Counted from the first letter of the stretch, positions 17,041-25,680 are shown. The stretch is 39,370 bases of DNA from Flavobacteriales bacterium UBA1820 (GCA_002314265.1 DCEW01000038.1:1-39370); one strand, 5' to 3'. Made by a program: numbers and translations. The notes: generated from the letters alone by a model not told the origin.

Positions 17041-18177
17041 ATGAAAAACCGACTCATGTCCACATTCAACAGACTCTTCCTTCTGGCTGCCGCCTGTTCC
17101 CTCGCTTTTTCCTGCGAAAAAGTGAACAAGTTGAGCGACCAGACGAGCATCGACAGTTTTATCGTTACCGCTGCTTCCCGCGGCGTCAAGGTGGAAAGCG
17201 TGGAGATCCTCCCTTCAGACAATCCGGACGACAACCGCATCGTGATAAAGACCGACGCCACCAACGCGGACTACCCGTATTCGGTACTGGTCGAGGCTAC
17301 CTTCTCCGGAGCAGAAAAGATTTTTTACATTCCTACCCTCTCGAGTAGCGAAAGCCAGGAGTGGGATTTCATGTCTCCGCTCACCTTCACCTATGGACAG
17401 ACTTACCGGTTTGTCCTGATCGCCGAAAGCGGACTGGTCAATACCTACACCATCTCGCTCTCGGACAACGCCACCGGCGGAGGCGACTACCTGGAAGAGT
17501 TGTTCCAGATACCCAACAGCGACTTCGAGCAGTGGATCAACACCAACACCAACAAGGTCAACCTCAACCCGACCTCCATCGAAGGCAACAACTACTGGTG
17601 CACGGCCAACAACTATTTCGTACAGGGCACCCTGCCGGCCAACGGACCCAACGGACTTTGCGCCCAGATGACGACCAAGAAAGTCGACTTCGTTTACCGC
17701 ACCATCGCCGCCGGGACCACCTTTACCGGAAACTTCTCCTCGAATGTCAACCTGGACAACCCGCGGCAAATGACTTTCTTCGGTTCGCATTTCATCAAAC
17801 GACCCACCTCGATGACCTTCCGCATGAACTACAAGGCGGGAGCCCAGTTGCAGAAGGTAGAAAACGGCAACTTCGTCAACCTCTCGGGCAAAGACCGGGG
17901 ACAGGCCTGGGTACAACTGCTCTACTATTCCGGCCAAGGGGAAATGGAATACCATAAGGAATCGGCGGCCAACATCCAAGTAGTGGGCAATGGCGAACTG
18001 GTCATCGACGACACCAACGGCTGGGTGGAAGCGACAATAGACATTTCCTATACCGACCCGACCACCCTCCCGAACTACATCGCCATCGTGTTTACCTCGA
18101 GCATCCGGGGCGATTACTTCGAAGGCGCACCGGGCAGCGTACTGATGATCGACGATGTCCGCCTGAATTACGAATAG
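17041..18177 (+). CDS. PCMD-domain (putative carbohydrate metabolism) surface lipoprotein
   Basis: A 378-residue predicted lipoprotein. The signal sequence MKNRLMSTFNRLFLLAAACS leads to a lipobox SLAFSC with the lipidated Cys near residue 22. A beta-rich N-terminal domain (about 30-140) is followed by a domain matching PCMD (PF13201) as I remember it, beginning at IPNSDFEQWINTNTNKVN and ending with the calcium/carbohydrate-like VLMIDDVRLNYE. PCMD proteins are found in gut Bacteroidales, are predicted to be surface-exposed and are thought to bind glycans; none is well characterised to my knowledge. An outer-membrane barrel gene follows after 30 bases, suggesting a joint role at the cell surface. 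Confidence 0.8.
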   Translation: MKNRLMSTFNRLFLLAAACSLAFSCEKVNKLSDQTSIDSFIVTAASRGVKVESVEILPSDNPDDNRIVIKTDATNADYPYSVLVEATFSGAEKIFYIPTLSSSESQEWDFMSPLTFTYGQTYRFVLIAESGLVNTYTISLSDNATGGGDYLEELFQIPNSDFEQWINTNTNKVNLNPTSIEGNNYWCTANNYFVQGTLPANGPNGLCAQMTTKKVDFVYRTIAAGTTFTGNFSSNVNLDNPRQMTFFGSHFIKRPTSMTFRMNYKAGAQLQKVENGNFVNLSGKDRGQAWVQLLYYSGQGEMEYHKESAANIQVVGNGELVIDDTNGWVEATIDISYTDPTTLPNYIAIVFTSSIRGDYFEGAPGSVLMIDDVRLNYE

Positions 18178-18207
18178 CCCATCCTTATTTTCAAACACGA
18201 GAAAACC

Positions 18208-19032
18208 ATGAAAACAAAAATATACGCCCTGTTGCTGACGGCTCTGTTGAGCACCCCCTGTCTGTGGGCCACAGACGTGGAGAAAAGCCTCGCATCCGAC
18301 ACCCCTGAAACGACCGATACCACAGCCTTGAAACGCCGCATTTCCATCGGTGTTTTGGCCGGGACGGACATCGGAGGGGCCGTTCCCTATCCGTTCAAAC
18401 ATATCCCGGACAAATTCAACCCCTATCCGCAGCTTTCCATCGCTCTGGGAGCCAAGGTAAACATCCCCTTGAAAGGTAAAAAATGGGGCCTTGGTGCCGA
18501 AGTAACCTACAAACGGATTGCACTCGATGCCGATGCACGCGTGGAAAACCAGCGTTTCGAGGGAAGCGACCAGGGAGAAAGGAAAACGCAATATTTCTCG
18601 GGAACGGCCGGGATGTCCATGGCATTCAACATGGTAGAGGTTCCTGTCTATGTCCGTTACGCCTTCACTTCCGGGCAAGGAAGCCATCTGCTGTTCGGTG
18701 TTTACGGAGCCTACTACCTCAACAGCCGCTTCAATGTGACCGCCACCAAAGGCTACGTAGGCAACGAGCCCGACGAATTCCGCAATGCCGTTACTCCGGA
18801 GGCTCCCATCCACATGGATTTCTCTTCGTCGATGGATTCCTGGGATGCCGGATTGCTGCTCGGATACGAAAAGAAACTGTTCTCCCGTTTCGACATCGGC
18901 CTTCGGGTAACTTTCGGACTGAAAGACATCTTTACCTCGGACAACAAATACTTCGACTACAAGATGCTTCAGATGCGCGGAACACTCACCTTGAGCTACG
19001 ACTTGTTCGTACTCCGTACGCGCGACAAATAA
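18208..19032 (+). CDS. Outer-membrane beta-barrel protein
   Basis: A 274-residue protein with a signal peptide (about 1-22, ending CLWA) and a series of amphipathic beta-strands ending in aromatic residues, such as QLSIALGAKVNIPLKG, WGLGAEVTYKRIAL, VEVPVYVRYAF, HLLFGVYGAYYLNSRF and TLTLSYDLFV, typical of eight- to ten-stranded porin-like barrels (OMP_b-brl families). It lies directly downstream of the PCMD lipoprotein and upstream of a strong terminator, so the two genes form a small operon. A pore or anchoring role for the lipoprotein is inference. Confidence 0.78.
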   Translation: MKTKIYALLLTALLSTPCLWATDVEKSLASDTPETTDTTALKRRISIGVLAGTDIGGAVPYPFKHIPDKFNPYPQLSIALGAKVNIPLKGKKWGLGAEVTYKRIALDADARVENQRFEGSDQGERKTQYFSGTAGMSMAFNMVEVPVYVRYAFTSGQGSHLLFGVYGAYYLNSRFNVTATKGYVGNEPDEFRNAVTPEAPIHMDFSSSMDSWDAGLLLGYEKKLFSRFDIGLRVTFGLKDIFTSDNKYFDYKMLQMRGTLTLSYDLFVLRTRDK

Positions 19033-19075
19033 GTGGGGGCGTCATCCTTTCCGAAAACGGATACCGATCCGATAT

Positions 19076-19114
19076 AAAAAACCGGGGGAGCAAGAAATGC
19101 TCCCCCGGTTTTTT
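19076..19114. terminator. Bidirectional intrinsic terminator between the barrel gene and the histone-like gene
   Basis: An 11-bp perfect GC-rich stem (19082-19092 with 19098-19108) has a 5-base loop and is flanked by six A on the left and six T on the right, so it can end transcription from both convergent genes. Confidence 0.92.
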
Positions 19115-19135
19115 ATAACAACTTCGCCGAAGCCA

Positions 19136-19312
19136 TTACTTCTTGGCAGCGTCGATGGATTTTGCGCGGAACTCCTTGAACATCTTGGTCAGTTCCAACG
19201 AAGCCTTGCGGGCGCGGGTGCCGGCAGCCTTATTGCCTTTTACCACGTTAGCTTCGGCGTCTTTTACGAAACTATCGATCTGCTCTTTGATTTGATCAAG
19301 TAAATTTTTCAT
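19136..19312 (-). CDS. Histone H1-like protein (Hc1 family, Bacteroidetes type)
   Basis: A 58-residue cytosolic protein starting at the ATG at 19312, reading MKNLLDQIKEQIDSFVKDAE and ending KEFRAKSIDAAKK. The basic C-terminal half and the overall pattern match the small Hc1-like histone H1 homologues of Bacteroidetes as I recall them. These are presumed nucleoid proteins, but their DNA-binding role is inferred from the name. The gene has its own -7 box about 100 bases upstream and shares the terminator at 19076-19114. Confidence 0.85.
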   Translation of the reverse strand: MKNLLDQIKEQIDSFVKDAEANVVKGNKAAGTRARKASLELTKMFKEFRAKSIDAAKK

Positions 19313-19411
19313 GTCGAAAACAAATTTTAGGTTATGTATTAAGTGTTAATTGTACTTTTTGGCTCCGCTAAAGGCCTCACCGACGGAATGGTGCACCCTA
19401 TTCCTTACGTG

Positions 19412-19419
19412 CAAAGATA
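19412..19419 (-). promoter_or_regulatory. Promoter -7 box of the histone-like gene (TATCTTTG)
   Basis: The minus strand reads TATCTTTG, an exact consensus match in an AT-rich stretch; no clear -33 TTTG is present. A start near 19405 would give a leader of about 90 bases. Apart from this, 19313-19543 holds no recognisable feature. Confidence 0.6.
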
Positions 19420-19543
19420 TTCATATTTCCAAATAAGCGGAAATATTATTGTTAAAAATTCCTACCGGTTTTCGTTTTTAACACATTGCTCGAGAACACA
19501 CTACCGTTTCGTTTCCGACAAAAAAACATTAAAAAAACACTTT

Positions 19544-19942
19544 TTACAGCACCCACGGAAAACGAAAACAAGCCTCGTCGTACAGGCAGTAATCGGCCGC
19601 TCCGTTCACCGCGAAGGTCTTGATCGTCGCCGCATCGGCGAGCAGTTCCTTCGCATAACGGATCGTCGTTCCGGTCTTGATCCGGTCTTCGACCAGGAGT
19701 ATCCGCTTGCCTGCAAAGTCGAAATCGATCGGGCGGAGCAACTTCGGCCGATCGTACAACTTGTTCTGGCATTCGTCGCGGAGGTTGAGCCGCAGCAAAT
19801 ACACCGGCAAGCCCAACTTGCGGCACAGAATCCCTGCCGGGAGGATGCCTCCGTCGGCTATGGCCACGATCATGTCGAACGGTTCGTCGATGCGCAAGGC
19901 GCGGAAGCGCTCCATCACCTGCTCAAAAGGTTTGGTTTCCAT
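19544..19942 (-). CDS. Phosphoribosyltransferase-domain protein
   Basis: A 132-residue type I phosphoribosyltransferase-fold protein. The PRPP-binding loop is recognisable as RILLVEDRIKTGTTIRYAKE (the usual signature being VDDxxxTG), and the core strand MIVAIADGGILPAGIL precedes it. It is short for a full hypoxanthine or orotate PRTase and has few family-specific features, so the base substrate is unknown; it could be a regulator. Its ATG is preceded by a purine-rich spacer with a 46-base tandem repeat, after the menF gene on the same strand. Confidence 0.75.
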   Translation of the reverse strand: METKPFEQVMERFRALRIDEPFDMIVAIADGGILPAGILCRKLGLPVYLLRLNLRDECQNKLYDRPKLLRPIDFDFAGKRILLVEDRIKTGTTIRYAKELLADAATIKTFAVNGAADYCLYDEACFRFPWVL

Positions 19943-19958
19943 CGTCGTATTTCCTTTG

Positions 19959-20049
19959 TTTTCTCTTTCTGTTTCTTCTTTACATTTCGGGAGACACCCC
20001 TGCGTTTTCTCTTTCTGTTTCTTCTTTCACTTCGGGACACACCCCTGCG
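19959..20049. repeat. Tandem duplication of a 45-46-base pyrimidine-rich unit
   Basis: Two adjacent copies (19959-20004 and 20005-20049) share the 23-base run starting TTTTCTCTTTCTG and the tail ACACCCCTGCG, differing at a few positions and by one base; a degenerate third start follows. Each copy includes a small GGG...CCC dyad. The array fills most of the menF to phosphoribosyltransferase gap. Confidence 0.85.
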
Positions 20050-20102
20050 TTTTTTCTTTTCGTTTCCCGCTCTCGGTCGGAGTTCCGTTCCGGAACCCGA
20101 AA

Positions 20103-21197
20103 TCAATCCTGCACAAAGTGCTCGGCCAAGGGGGCTACGGCCGAGAGTTTTCTCTCGATCTCGTCCCACTCCTGCACCGGATCGCTGTCCGAGAGGATGC
20201 CGCCTCCGGCATAGAGGAGCAATTCCCCCTTCCGAACCTGCATGCAGCGGATATTGACGTAGAGTTCCGCCGACTTTTCCCCCGCGAGGTTCAATTCGCC
20301 GAGATAGCCGCCGTAAAACTCCCGCGGGTATCCCTCGTAGTGGCGGATAAACTCCATCGCCTCCCGACGCGGATACCCGCACAAGGCCGGGGTAGGCGCC
20401 AGATTGCGCAACAGAGTGTTCATATCCAGTTCGTCGGTAGCCTGGGCCTCGATCCGGCTGCACAGATGCACCACCGGCCCGGCCGACTGGTTGCCCGGCG
20501 TGGAGACACTCACCGCAGCTGCACCGCTGCGCTCCAACGCATCCTTGATAAATACGCTGACGATGGCCTGTTCCTCCACGTTTTTCCGATCCCATCGGTA
20601 CATCCGGTCGCCCTGGTAGGGCAAGGTTCCGGCCAGAGCCATGCTGCGCAACTGTTTTCCGCGCCGCAGCAGCAGCAACTCGGGCGATGCGCCGAACCAG
20701 CGGCCTATCCGAGGATGCGAAAAACAGTACACGAACGCCTCGGGATACTGCACGGCCAGTGCCGAGAACAACCCCGCGGCATCGACCCGGGAACACGGCA
20801 AGGCTACGCGCCGCGAGACCACGACCTTTTCCAGCGTGCCTTGCTGCAAAGCATCCTTGGCCCGGCCGACGAGCTCGACATAGTGTTCCCGATCCTCTTC
20901 CCCCCAGCGGTACACGCCTTCCGTCTGCCGGGGCATATTTTCTGCAGGCGGAAGGGAGGACATCGGAAATTCGGCTACCGCGCCGGGGCGCAACAAGACC
21001 GAGGGTACGCTCTCACTGGCAAACGGAGCAAAGACAAAACCCCGGTCGGCGTTGGCATTTTCCACCACATGAAGATCCTCGCTGCGGTCGATCAACACCT
21101 TGACCGTATCCTCTCCCGGCAACCGATACACGGCAAAGGGGAAACTGCCCTTGGCCAGGATTTTCATCACCGCCGTAAAATCTGCTTTTGCACTCAT
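20103..21197 (-). CDS. menF: Isochorismate synthase (menaquinone pathway)
   Basis: A 364-residue member of the chorismate-binding enzyme family, which converts chorismate to isochorismate, the first committed step to menaquinone. Family motifs visible are LEKVVVSRRVAL, WFGASPELLL, LAGTLPYQGD, LAPTPALCGYP, FYGGYLGEL and the C-terminal LYAGGGILSDSDPVQEWDE, containing the Mg2+-binding acidic residues. The ATG at 21197 begins MSAKADFTAV and lies 7 bases after the thioesterase stop; an in-frame ATG at 21239 would overlap that gene. A siderophore-type EntC is possible, but the neighbouring thioesterase and the anaerobic respiratory context favour menaquinone synthesis. menD does not follow directly. 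Confidence 0.9.
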   Translation of the reverse strand: MSAKADFTAVMKILAKGSFPFAVYRLPGEDTVKVLIDRSEDLHVVENANADRGFVFAPFASESVPSVLLRPGAVAEFPMSSLPPAENMPRQTEGVYRWGEEDREHYVELVGRAKDALQQGTLEKVVVSRRVALPCSRVDAAGLFSALAVQYPEAFVYCFSHPRIGRWFGASPELLLLRRGKQLRSMALAGTLPYQGDRMYRWDRKNVEEQAIVSVFIKDALERSGAAAVSVSTPGNQSAGPVVHLCSRIEAQATDELDMNTLLRNLAPTPALCGYPRREAMEFIRHYEGYPREFYGGYLGELNLAGEKSAELYVNIRCMQVRKGELLLYAGGGILSDSDPVQEWDEIERKLSAVAPLAEHFVQD

Positions 21198-21204
21198 CTT
21201 ATTA

Positions 21205-21696
21205 TTATTCTGTCTTTTTAAGGGCGCCCTCTGCCGCACTCTTGGGCAGGATGACGTTGGTTACCTTTCCCACCGAGACCAGCCGTCCGTCCTGTGCCCG
21301 GACTTCCACTTGCCACAACTGCGTGGTACGTCCCACATGTACCGCACGGGCGGTAGCGGTGAGCAGGTCGCCTTCCCTTCCGGGACTCAGGTGCGAAGCC
21401 GAGACGTCGATCCCGAGTACGATCTCCCGCTCCGGATCCAGAAAAAGGTACGAACCGGAACTTCCTGCCGTCTCCAGCAGCGCCATCGTCGCCCCTCCAT
21501 GCAGAAAGCCTTCGGTGCGCAGATGCAGTTGCGTTACTTTCATCGTGCAGGCGATCCAGTCCTCTCCCACCGCCGTGTAGCGGATACCGAGGGTCTCCAT
21601 CAGCGTTCCGGGGCAGATGGCATTCATCCGGGATAGGATCTGCTCTTGGCTCAATTTTATTCTTTCTCTCACAACGTCCGTTTTTTTCTCGTCCAA
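21205..21696 (-). CDS. menI: Hotdog-fold thioesterase, probable 1,4-dihydroxy-2-naphthoyl-CoA hydrolase
   Basis: A PaaI/YbgC-type hotdog thioesterase of up to 163 residues. The active-site helix reads LHGGATMALLETAGS, with the conserved HGG (His66) and catalytic Glu75 spaced as in E. coli MenI. Adjacent to menF, hydrolysis of DHNA-CoA in menaquinone synthesis is the likely job; that is inference from context, since related PaaI enzymes use other acyl-CoAs. No ATG precedes the conserved region: candidate starts are TTG at 21696, GTG at 21672 or TTG at 21654, and the ATG at 21627 would clip the domain. The upstream gap is pyrimidine-rich on the plus strand. Confidence 0.8.
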   Translation of the reverse strand: MDEKKTDVVRERIKLSQEQILSRMNAICPGTLMETLGIRYTAVGEDWIACTMKVTQLHLRTEGFLHGGATMALLETAGSSGSYLFLDPEREIVLGIDVSASHLSPGREGDLLTATARAVHVGRTTQLWQVEVRAQDGRLVSVGKVTNVILPKSAAEGALKKTE

Positions 21697-21833
21697 TGAT
21701 AATTGTTCCCCGCTCCTGTTTTTCCGTTTCCCCTATCGGGTCTCCGTCCTGCCTTGTCCAGCCATCTCTTCTTTTTTCTTTCCTCTCCCCTTTCTCATCC
21801 TTCCCTTTCCCGGGAGACTCGCTTCCGGCCCTG

Positions 21834-22607
21834 TCAAAACTCGATCTCCAAGGTATCGTAGGCTAGGTGTACCCCTTCGGGGAGCAAGGTTTCCGCCTGG
21901 GCGGCAAACCCCATCGCTTCGCTGATGTGGGTGAAATACGTCCGTTTGGGAGCCACGCGCCGCACCACTTCCAGCGCTTCGGGCAGGATCATGTGGGTGG
22001 GGTGCGGATCGCTATGTCGCAAACAGTTGAGCACCAATACCTCGACCCCTTCGAGCAGGCGGTAGGAGGACTCGAACATCTGTTTGACATCGGTCAGGTA
22101 AGCCAGGTTTCCGATGCGGTAACCCGTTACGTCGATCCATCCGTGGTTGGCCGGGATGGGGATCACCCGCACGTCCCGTACGTAAAACGGTTCGTCGGTA
22201 ATGATGTGTTCGGCGACGGTCGGAGCGCCGGGGTAACGGTCCGCTCCTTTGGCAAAAACGTATGCAAAGCGCGCCTTGAGCGAATCCATCACTTCCTTTT
22301 TGGCATACAGGTCGATGTCGTGGCTGCGGAAGTAACAGATGGGGCGCACGTCATCCAAACCGGCCGTATGGTCGGAATGCTGGTGGGTGAACAGGATGCC
22401 GTCCAGGTCGGACAGGCCGGCGCGCAGCATTTGGTAGCGGAAGTCCGGTCCGCAATCCAGCAGGATGATGTGTCCGTTGTCGGTGACGATGGCGGCCGAG
22501 GTGCGCAGGCGGTTGTCGCGCGGATCGGTCGATCGCGAGACGGGGCTCTTGCTGCCGATCATCGGCACGCCCTGCGAGGTTCCTGTTCCCAAAAATATCA
22601 ACTTCAT
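21834..22607 (-). CDS. MBL-fold metallohydrolase (PhnP/RNase Z-like)
   Basis: A 257-residue metallo-beta-lactamase-fold protein. It begins MKLIFLGTGTSQGVP, carries the metal motif FTHQHSDH and later metal-site residues in PANHGW, YLTDVK and THISEAMGF, all as in the PhnP-like cyclic phosphodiesterase/Lipoate-B-associated MBL group. A two-zinc phosphodiesterase is likely; the substrate is unknown. The ATG at 22607 is preferred over one three codons upstream (22616). A purine-rich spacer of about 130 bases separates it from the Ca2+ ATPase gene upstream. Confidence 0.85.
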   Translation of the reverse strand: MKLIFLGTGTSQGVPMIGSKSPVSRSTDPRDNRLRTSAAIVTDNGHIILLDCGPDFRYQMLRAGLSDLDGILFTHQHSDHTAGLDDVRPICYFRSHDIDLYAKKEVMDSLKARFAYVFAKGADRYPGAPTVAEHIITDEPFYVRDVRVIPIPANHGWIDVTGYRIGNLAYLTDVKQMFESSYRLLEGVEVLVLNCLRHSDPHPTHMILPEALEVVRRVAPKRTYFTHISEAMGFAAQAETLLPEGVHLAYDTLEIEF

Positions 22608-22746
22608 GGCTTGCATTGCTTTTTCTCCTTTCTCCGTTCCTGTCTTCTCGCTCTCCCTCTATCCATTCTTCCGGGACACTCCCGCCGTCCCCTTTTCCTT
22701 TCTCTCCCCCTCCGTTTTTTGCCCCCCTGAAGGGAGGGAAATGCAT

Positions 22747-25635
22747 TTACCGGGACTTACGGCGCGTAAACAGGCGGATCGCTTCCCCTACCCACAGCAC
22801 CAGGGACGAGCCGGCCAATACCGCGATCCACTGTCCGAAGGTCAACGGACGGACGCTGAAAGCATCCCCGCCGAAGGTAACGATGAGCACCTGCCCCACC
22901 ACGATGGCCAGCAGGATGAGCAAGAATGCCTGGCTGCGTCCCAGGTGGTAGAAGGCCGAATGTCCCGAGGAAAACGCCCGCACGTTGAGCAGGTTCCACA
23001 CCTGCATCATCACGAACAGGGTAAAGAACATCGAGAGTTCGACCGGGGTCAGCTCTCCGTCGGTATGGTAAAACCACCCCAGCACCGCCAAGAGAGCCAC
23101 TGCGGAAAGCCCTCCGGTGAGGAAAATAGCGTGTTTCATTCCCCGGGTGATGATAAAGGCCGCCGCATCGCGCGGACGATCCAGCATCACGCTCCGATCG
23201 GGCGGCAACGAAGCCAGCGCACCGGCTGCCAAGGTATCCATGATCAGGTTTACCCACAACATCTGCGTTACGCTCAGGGGGGCCTGCCCGCCGAATGCCG
23301 AGCCGAGGAACACCACCACCAGAGCCACCAGGTTGATCGTCAGCTGGAAGACGATAAAGCGCTGGATGTTCTTGTACAAGGAACGCCCCCACATCACGGC
23401 CGTGGAGATGGAGGTAAACGAATCGTCCAGGATCGTAATGTCGCTGGCTTCCTTGGCTACCGACGTCCCGGTACCCATCGACAAGCCCACGTGTGCAAAG
23501 TTCAGAGCCGGAGCGTCGTTCGTCCCGTCGCCCGTTACCGCCACCACTTCGCCATGACGCTGGAGCAGACGCACCAAACGCTGCTTGTCCATCGGCCGGG
23601 CACGCGCCATGATCTTGAGTTGCTCCACCCGATCGTAGGCCTGCTGGTCGGACAAAGCCTCGAAGTCCGGTCCGGTGATGATCTGGCTGTCCGTATCGCG
23701 GGCCGGATCCCACAGTCCGATCTGGCGGGCGATCTCCCGTGCCGTAGCCGGCGTGTCACCCGTAACGATCTTCACCGCCACCCCGGCGCGAAGGCATTCG
23801 CCGATGGCCTCTCCCACATCGGGACGAACGGGGTCGGAAATGGCCGTGATGCCCAAAAAGACGAGCCCCTGCGCGGAAAGTTCCTCCAGCGGCATACGAA
23901 GATCTTTTTCCTCTACCTTCCGGTAAGCGAACCCGAGGGTGCGCATGGCCTGGTTCTGATACCCGATGAGTTTTTCCCGCAGGTCATCGCCCCAACGGGA
24001 AGCCTCGTCCTCCCGGTCGGAAAGCGCCACCCGCGCACATTTGGAAAAGACGATCTCCGGAGCACCTTTCACATAGAGGGTACACTCTCCCTCGGCGTCC
24101 CGTACCAAGGTCGCCATGTATTTTCTCTCGGTCGAGAAAGTCAGCTGTGCGACCACCTCGACCCCTTCGCGCAACTGCTGGTAGTCCTTGCCCTGGTTGC
24201 GCAACCACAACAACAGCGCCCCTTCCGTCGGATTGCCGATGGGATGCACCTGTCCCTGCGGGTTGGTTTCGAGGAAAGCGGTCGAATTGGCTGCCATCCC
24301 CAGTTCGATACAATGGGAAATCGCGTCGTCCGAGAGTTTCCCTTCGGAGGAAAGTCCGTAGAAGTCCGCCCGATATACCTGCATCCGGTTTTGGGTCAGG
24401 GTACCCGTCTTGTCGGTACAGATGACCGTCACGGCTCCCATCGTCTCGCAAGCATGCATCTTGCGCACCAGGTTATGCGACTTGAGCATCCGGCGCATGC
24501 TCAAAGCCAGCGACAACGTGACGCTCATCGGCAACCCCTCGGGCACCACCACCACGATCAACGTGACGGCGACCATCAGATAACCCAGCATCTCGGCCAG
24601 TACGCCCAGCGGAACCCAGTTGTCTCCATCGGTCGGATCGACGCCCAAAGCGTATTCCACCCCGACGAACACCGCCACCAGAGCCACGGCCGAAAGTGCC
24701 CACGCCCACCAGGGGCTGCGGCGGATCCAGCGCGGAGATTCGGTCCCCTTGCGAAACAGAGCCACCACATCGTACACGATCCGTACCCAAACCTTCATGC
24801 CCAGCAACAGGAACGCTCCGACCACGACCCACAACGAAGCCTCCTGCCATGGTCCGAAATCGGCCCCCCCACACACGACGTCGCGCAGGAAAAGTAACAG
24901 GAAGATCAGCAGCGCAAAGGCAAATCCCAGCGCACTGATAAACTTCGCCAATCCTTCCAACTGACGATTGAGCGGTGTTTTTTCTTCGGTCTTGGCACTG
25001 GACTGCCGGGCGACCTTTCCAAATTCGGTCGCATCGCCCACTGCCGTAACCACCATCTCGCCCCGGCCGTCCACCACCGTCGTACCCCGCATCACCCGGT
25101 CGGAGGGATACGTTGCTTCGGGGTCGAACTGCGCCGGATCGGTCGTCTTGTCGATCACCGGTTCCCCGGTGAGGGCCGATTCGTTCACCTGCAAGGACAC
25201 CGCCTCCGTCAGACGCCCATCTGCCGGGATCTCGTCGCCCTGAGCCAGCACGACCACATCGCCCACCACTACTTCGCGGCGGGGTATCTCCCGGACAGCC
25301 CCGTCCCGGTACACCTTGACCGGCACATCGTCGTTCACTTGGTTGAGCAGGTCGAACTTCTTGCCGGCGTCCCACTCGAAAAAGAAACCGACGCACGTAG
25401 CCAGCAGGATGGCCACCACAATGCCCACCGTTTCGATGTATTCGCCCGAGGTGGCTGCAATCAAAAACGAAAGCAGCGCTGCTACCAGCAGGATTTCGAT
25501 GATCGGATCCTTGAATTTTTCGAGCAGCAGCTTCCAGACGGATTCGCGGGGAGGAGGGGTTACCAGATTTTCTCCATGTTGCCGGCGGCTTTCCAAAACC
25601 TGCTCGGAAGTAAGTCCTTTGGGTGTCTTGGTCAT
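22747..25635 (-). CDS. Calcium-translocating P-type ATPase, PMCA type
   Basis: A 962-residue P2-type ATPase that would export Ca2+ from the cytoplasm using ATP. Present are the cation N-terminal domain, LTGEP in the actuator domain (about 156-159), the ion-site helix VVVVPEGLPMSVTLSLALSM (PEGLP 365-369), the phosphorylated Asp408 in CTDKTGTLTQ, the nucleotide-site segments MATLVRDAEG and YVKGAPEIVF, and the hinge VAVTGDGTNDAPAL. The region between the third helix and PEGLP (about 252-345) is longer than usual and contains two extra hydrophobic stretches. A consensus promoter precedes the gene at 25681-25714. Confidence 0.93.
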   Translation of the reverse strand: MTKTPKGLTSEQVLESRRQHGENLVTPPPRESVWKLLLEKFKDPIIEILLVAALLSFLIAATSGEYIETVGIVVAILLATCVGFFFEWDAGKKFDLLNQVNDDVPVKVYRDGAVREIPRREVVVGDVVVLAQGDEIPADGRLTEAVSLQVNESALTGEPVIDKTTDPAQFDPEATYPSDRVMRGTTVVDGRGEMVVTAVGDATEFGKVARQSSAKTEEKTPLNRQLEGLAKFISALGFAFALLIFLLLFLRDVVCGGADFGPWQEASLWVVVGAFLLLGMKVWVRIVYDVVALFRKGTESPRWIRRSPWWAWALSAVALVAVFVGVEYALGVDPTDGDNWVPLGVLAEMLGYLMVAVTLIVVVVPEGLPMSVTLSLALSMRRMLKSHNLVRKMHACETMGAVTVICTDKTGTLTQNRMQVYRADFYGLSSEGKLSDDAISHCIELGMAANSTAFLETNPQGQVHPIGNPTEGALLLWLRNQGKDYQQLREGVEVVAQLTFSTERKYMATLVRDAEGECTLYVKGAPEIVFSKCARVALSDREDEASRWGDDLREKLIGYQNQAMRTLGFAYRKVEEKDLRMPLEELSAQGLVFLGITAISDPVRPDVGEAIGECLRAGVAVKIVTGDTPATAREIARQIGLWDPARDTDSQIITGPDFEALSDQQAYDRVEQLKIMARARPMDKQRLVRLLQRHGEVVAVTGDGTNDAPALNFAHVGLSMGTGTSVAKEASDITILDDSFTSISTAVMWGRSLYKNIQRFIVFQLTINLVALVVVFLGSAFGGQAPLSVTQMLWVNLIMDTLAAGALASLPPDRSVMLDRPRDAAAFIITRGMKHAIFLTGGLSAVALLAVLGWFYHTDGELTPVELSMFFTLFVMMQVWNLLNVRAFSSGHSAFYHLGRSQAFLLILLAIVVGQVLIVTFGGDAFSVRPLTFGQWIAVLAGSSLVLWVGEAIRLFTRRKSR

Positions 25636-25680
25636 ATTTTGCGGATAACGATCGTTTAACAGTTCGGGATTTTAAGTAGA

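Noticed and set aside
17215..18813. A 532-codon minus-strand open frame opposite the PCMD and barrel genes
   Set aside because: It spans two convincing plus-strand genes with signal peptides, plus the gap between them, and has no recognisable domain.
19959..20049. CRISPR array
   Set aside because: Only two directly adjacent units with no spacers and no cas genes; it is a simple tandem duplication.
22465..24897. An 810-codon plus-strand open frame opposite the Ca2+ ATPase gene
   Set aside because: It is the antisense shadow of a well-supported P-type ATPase; the product is low-complexity, rich in His, Arg and Gln, and shows no domain.
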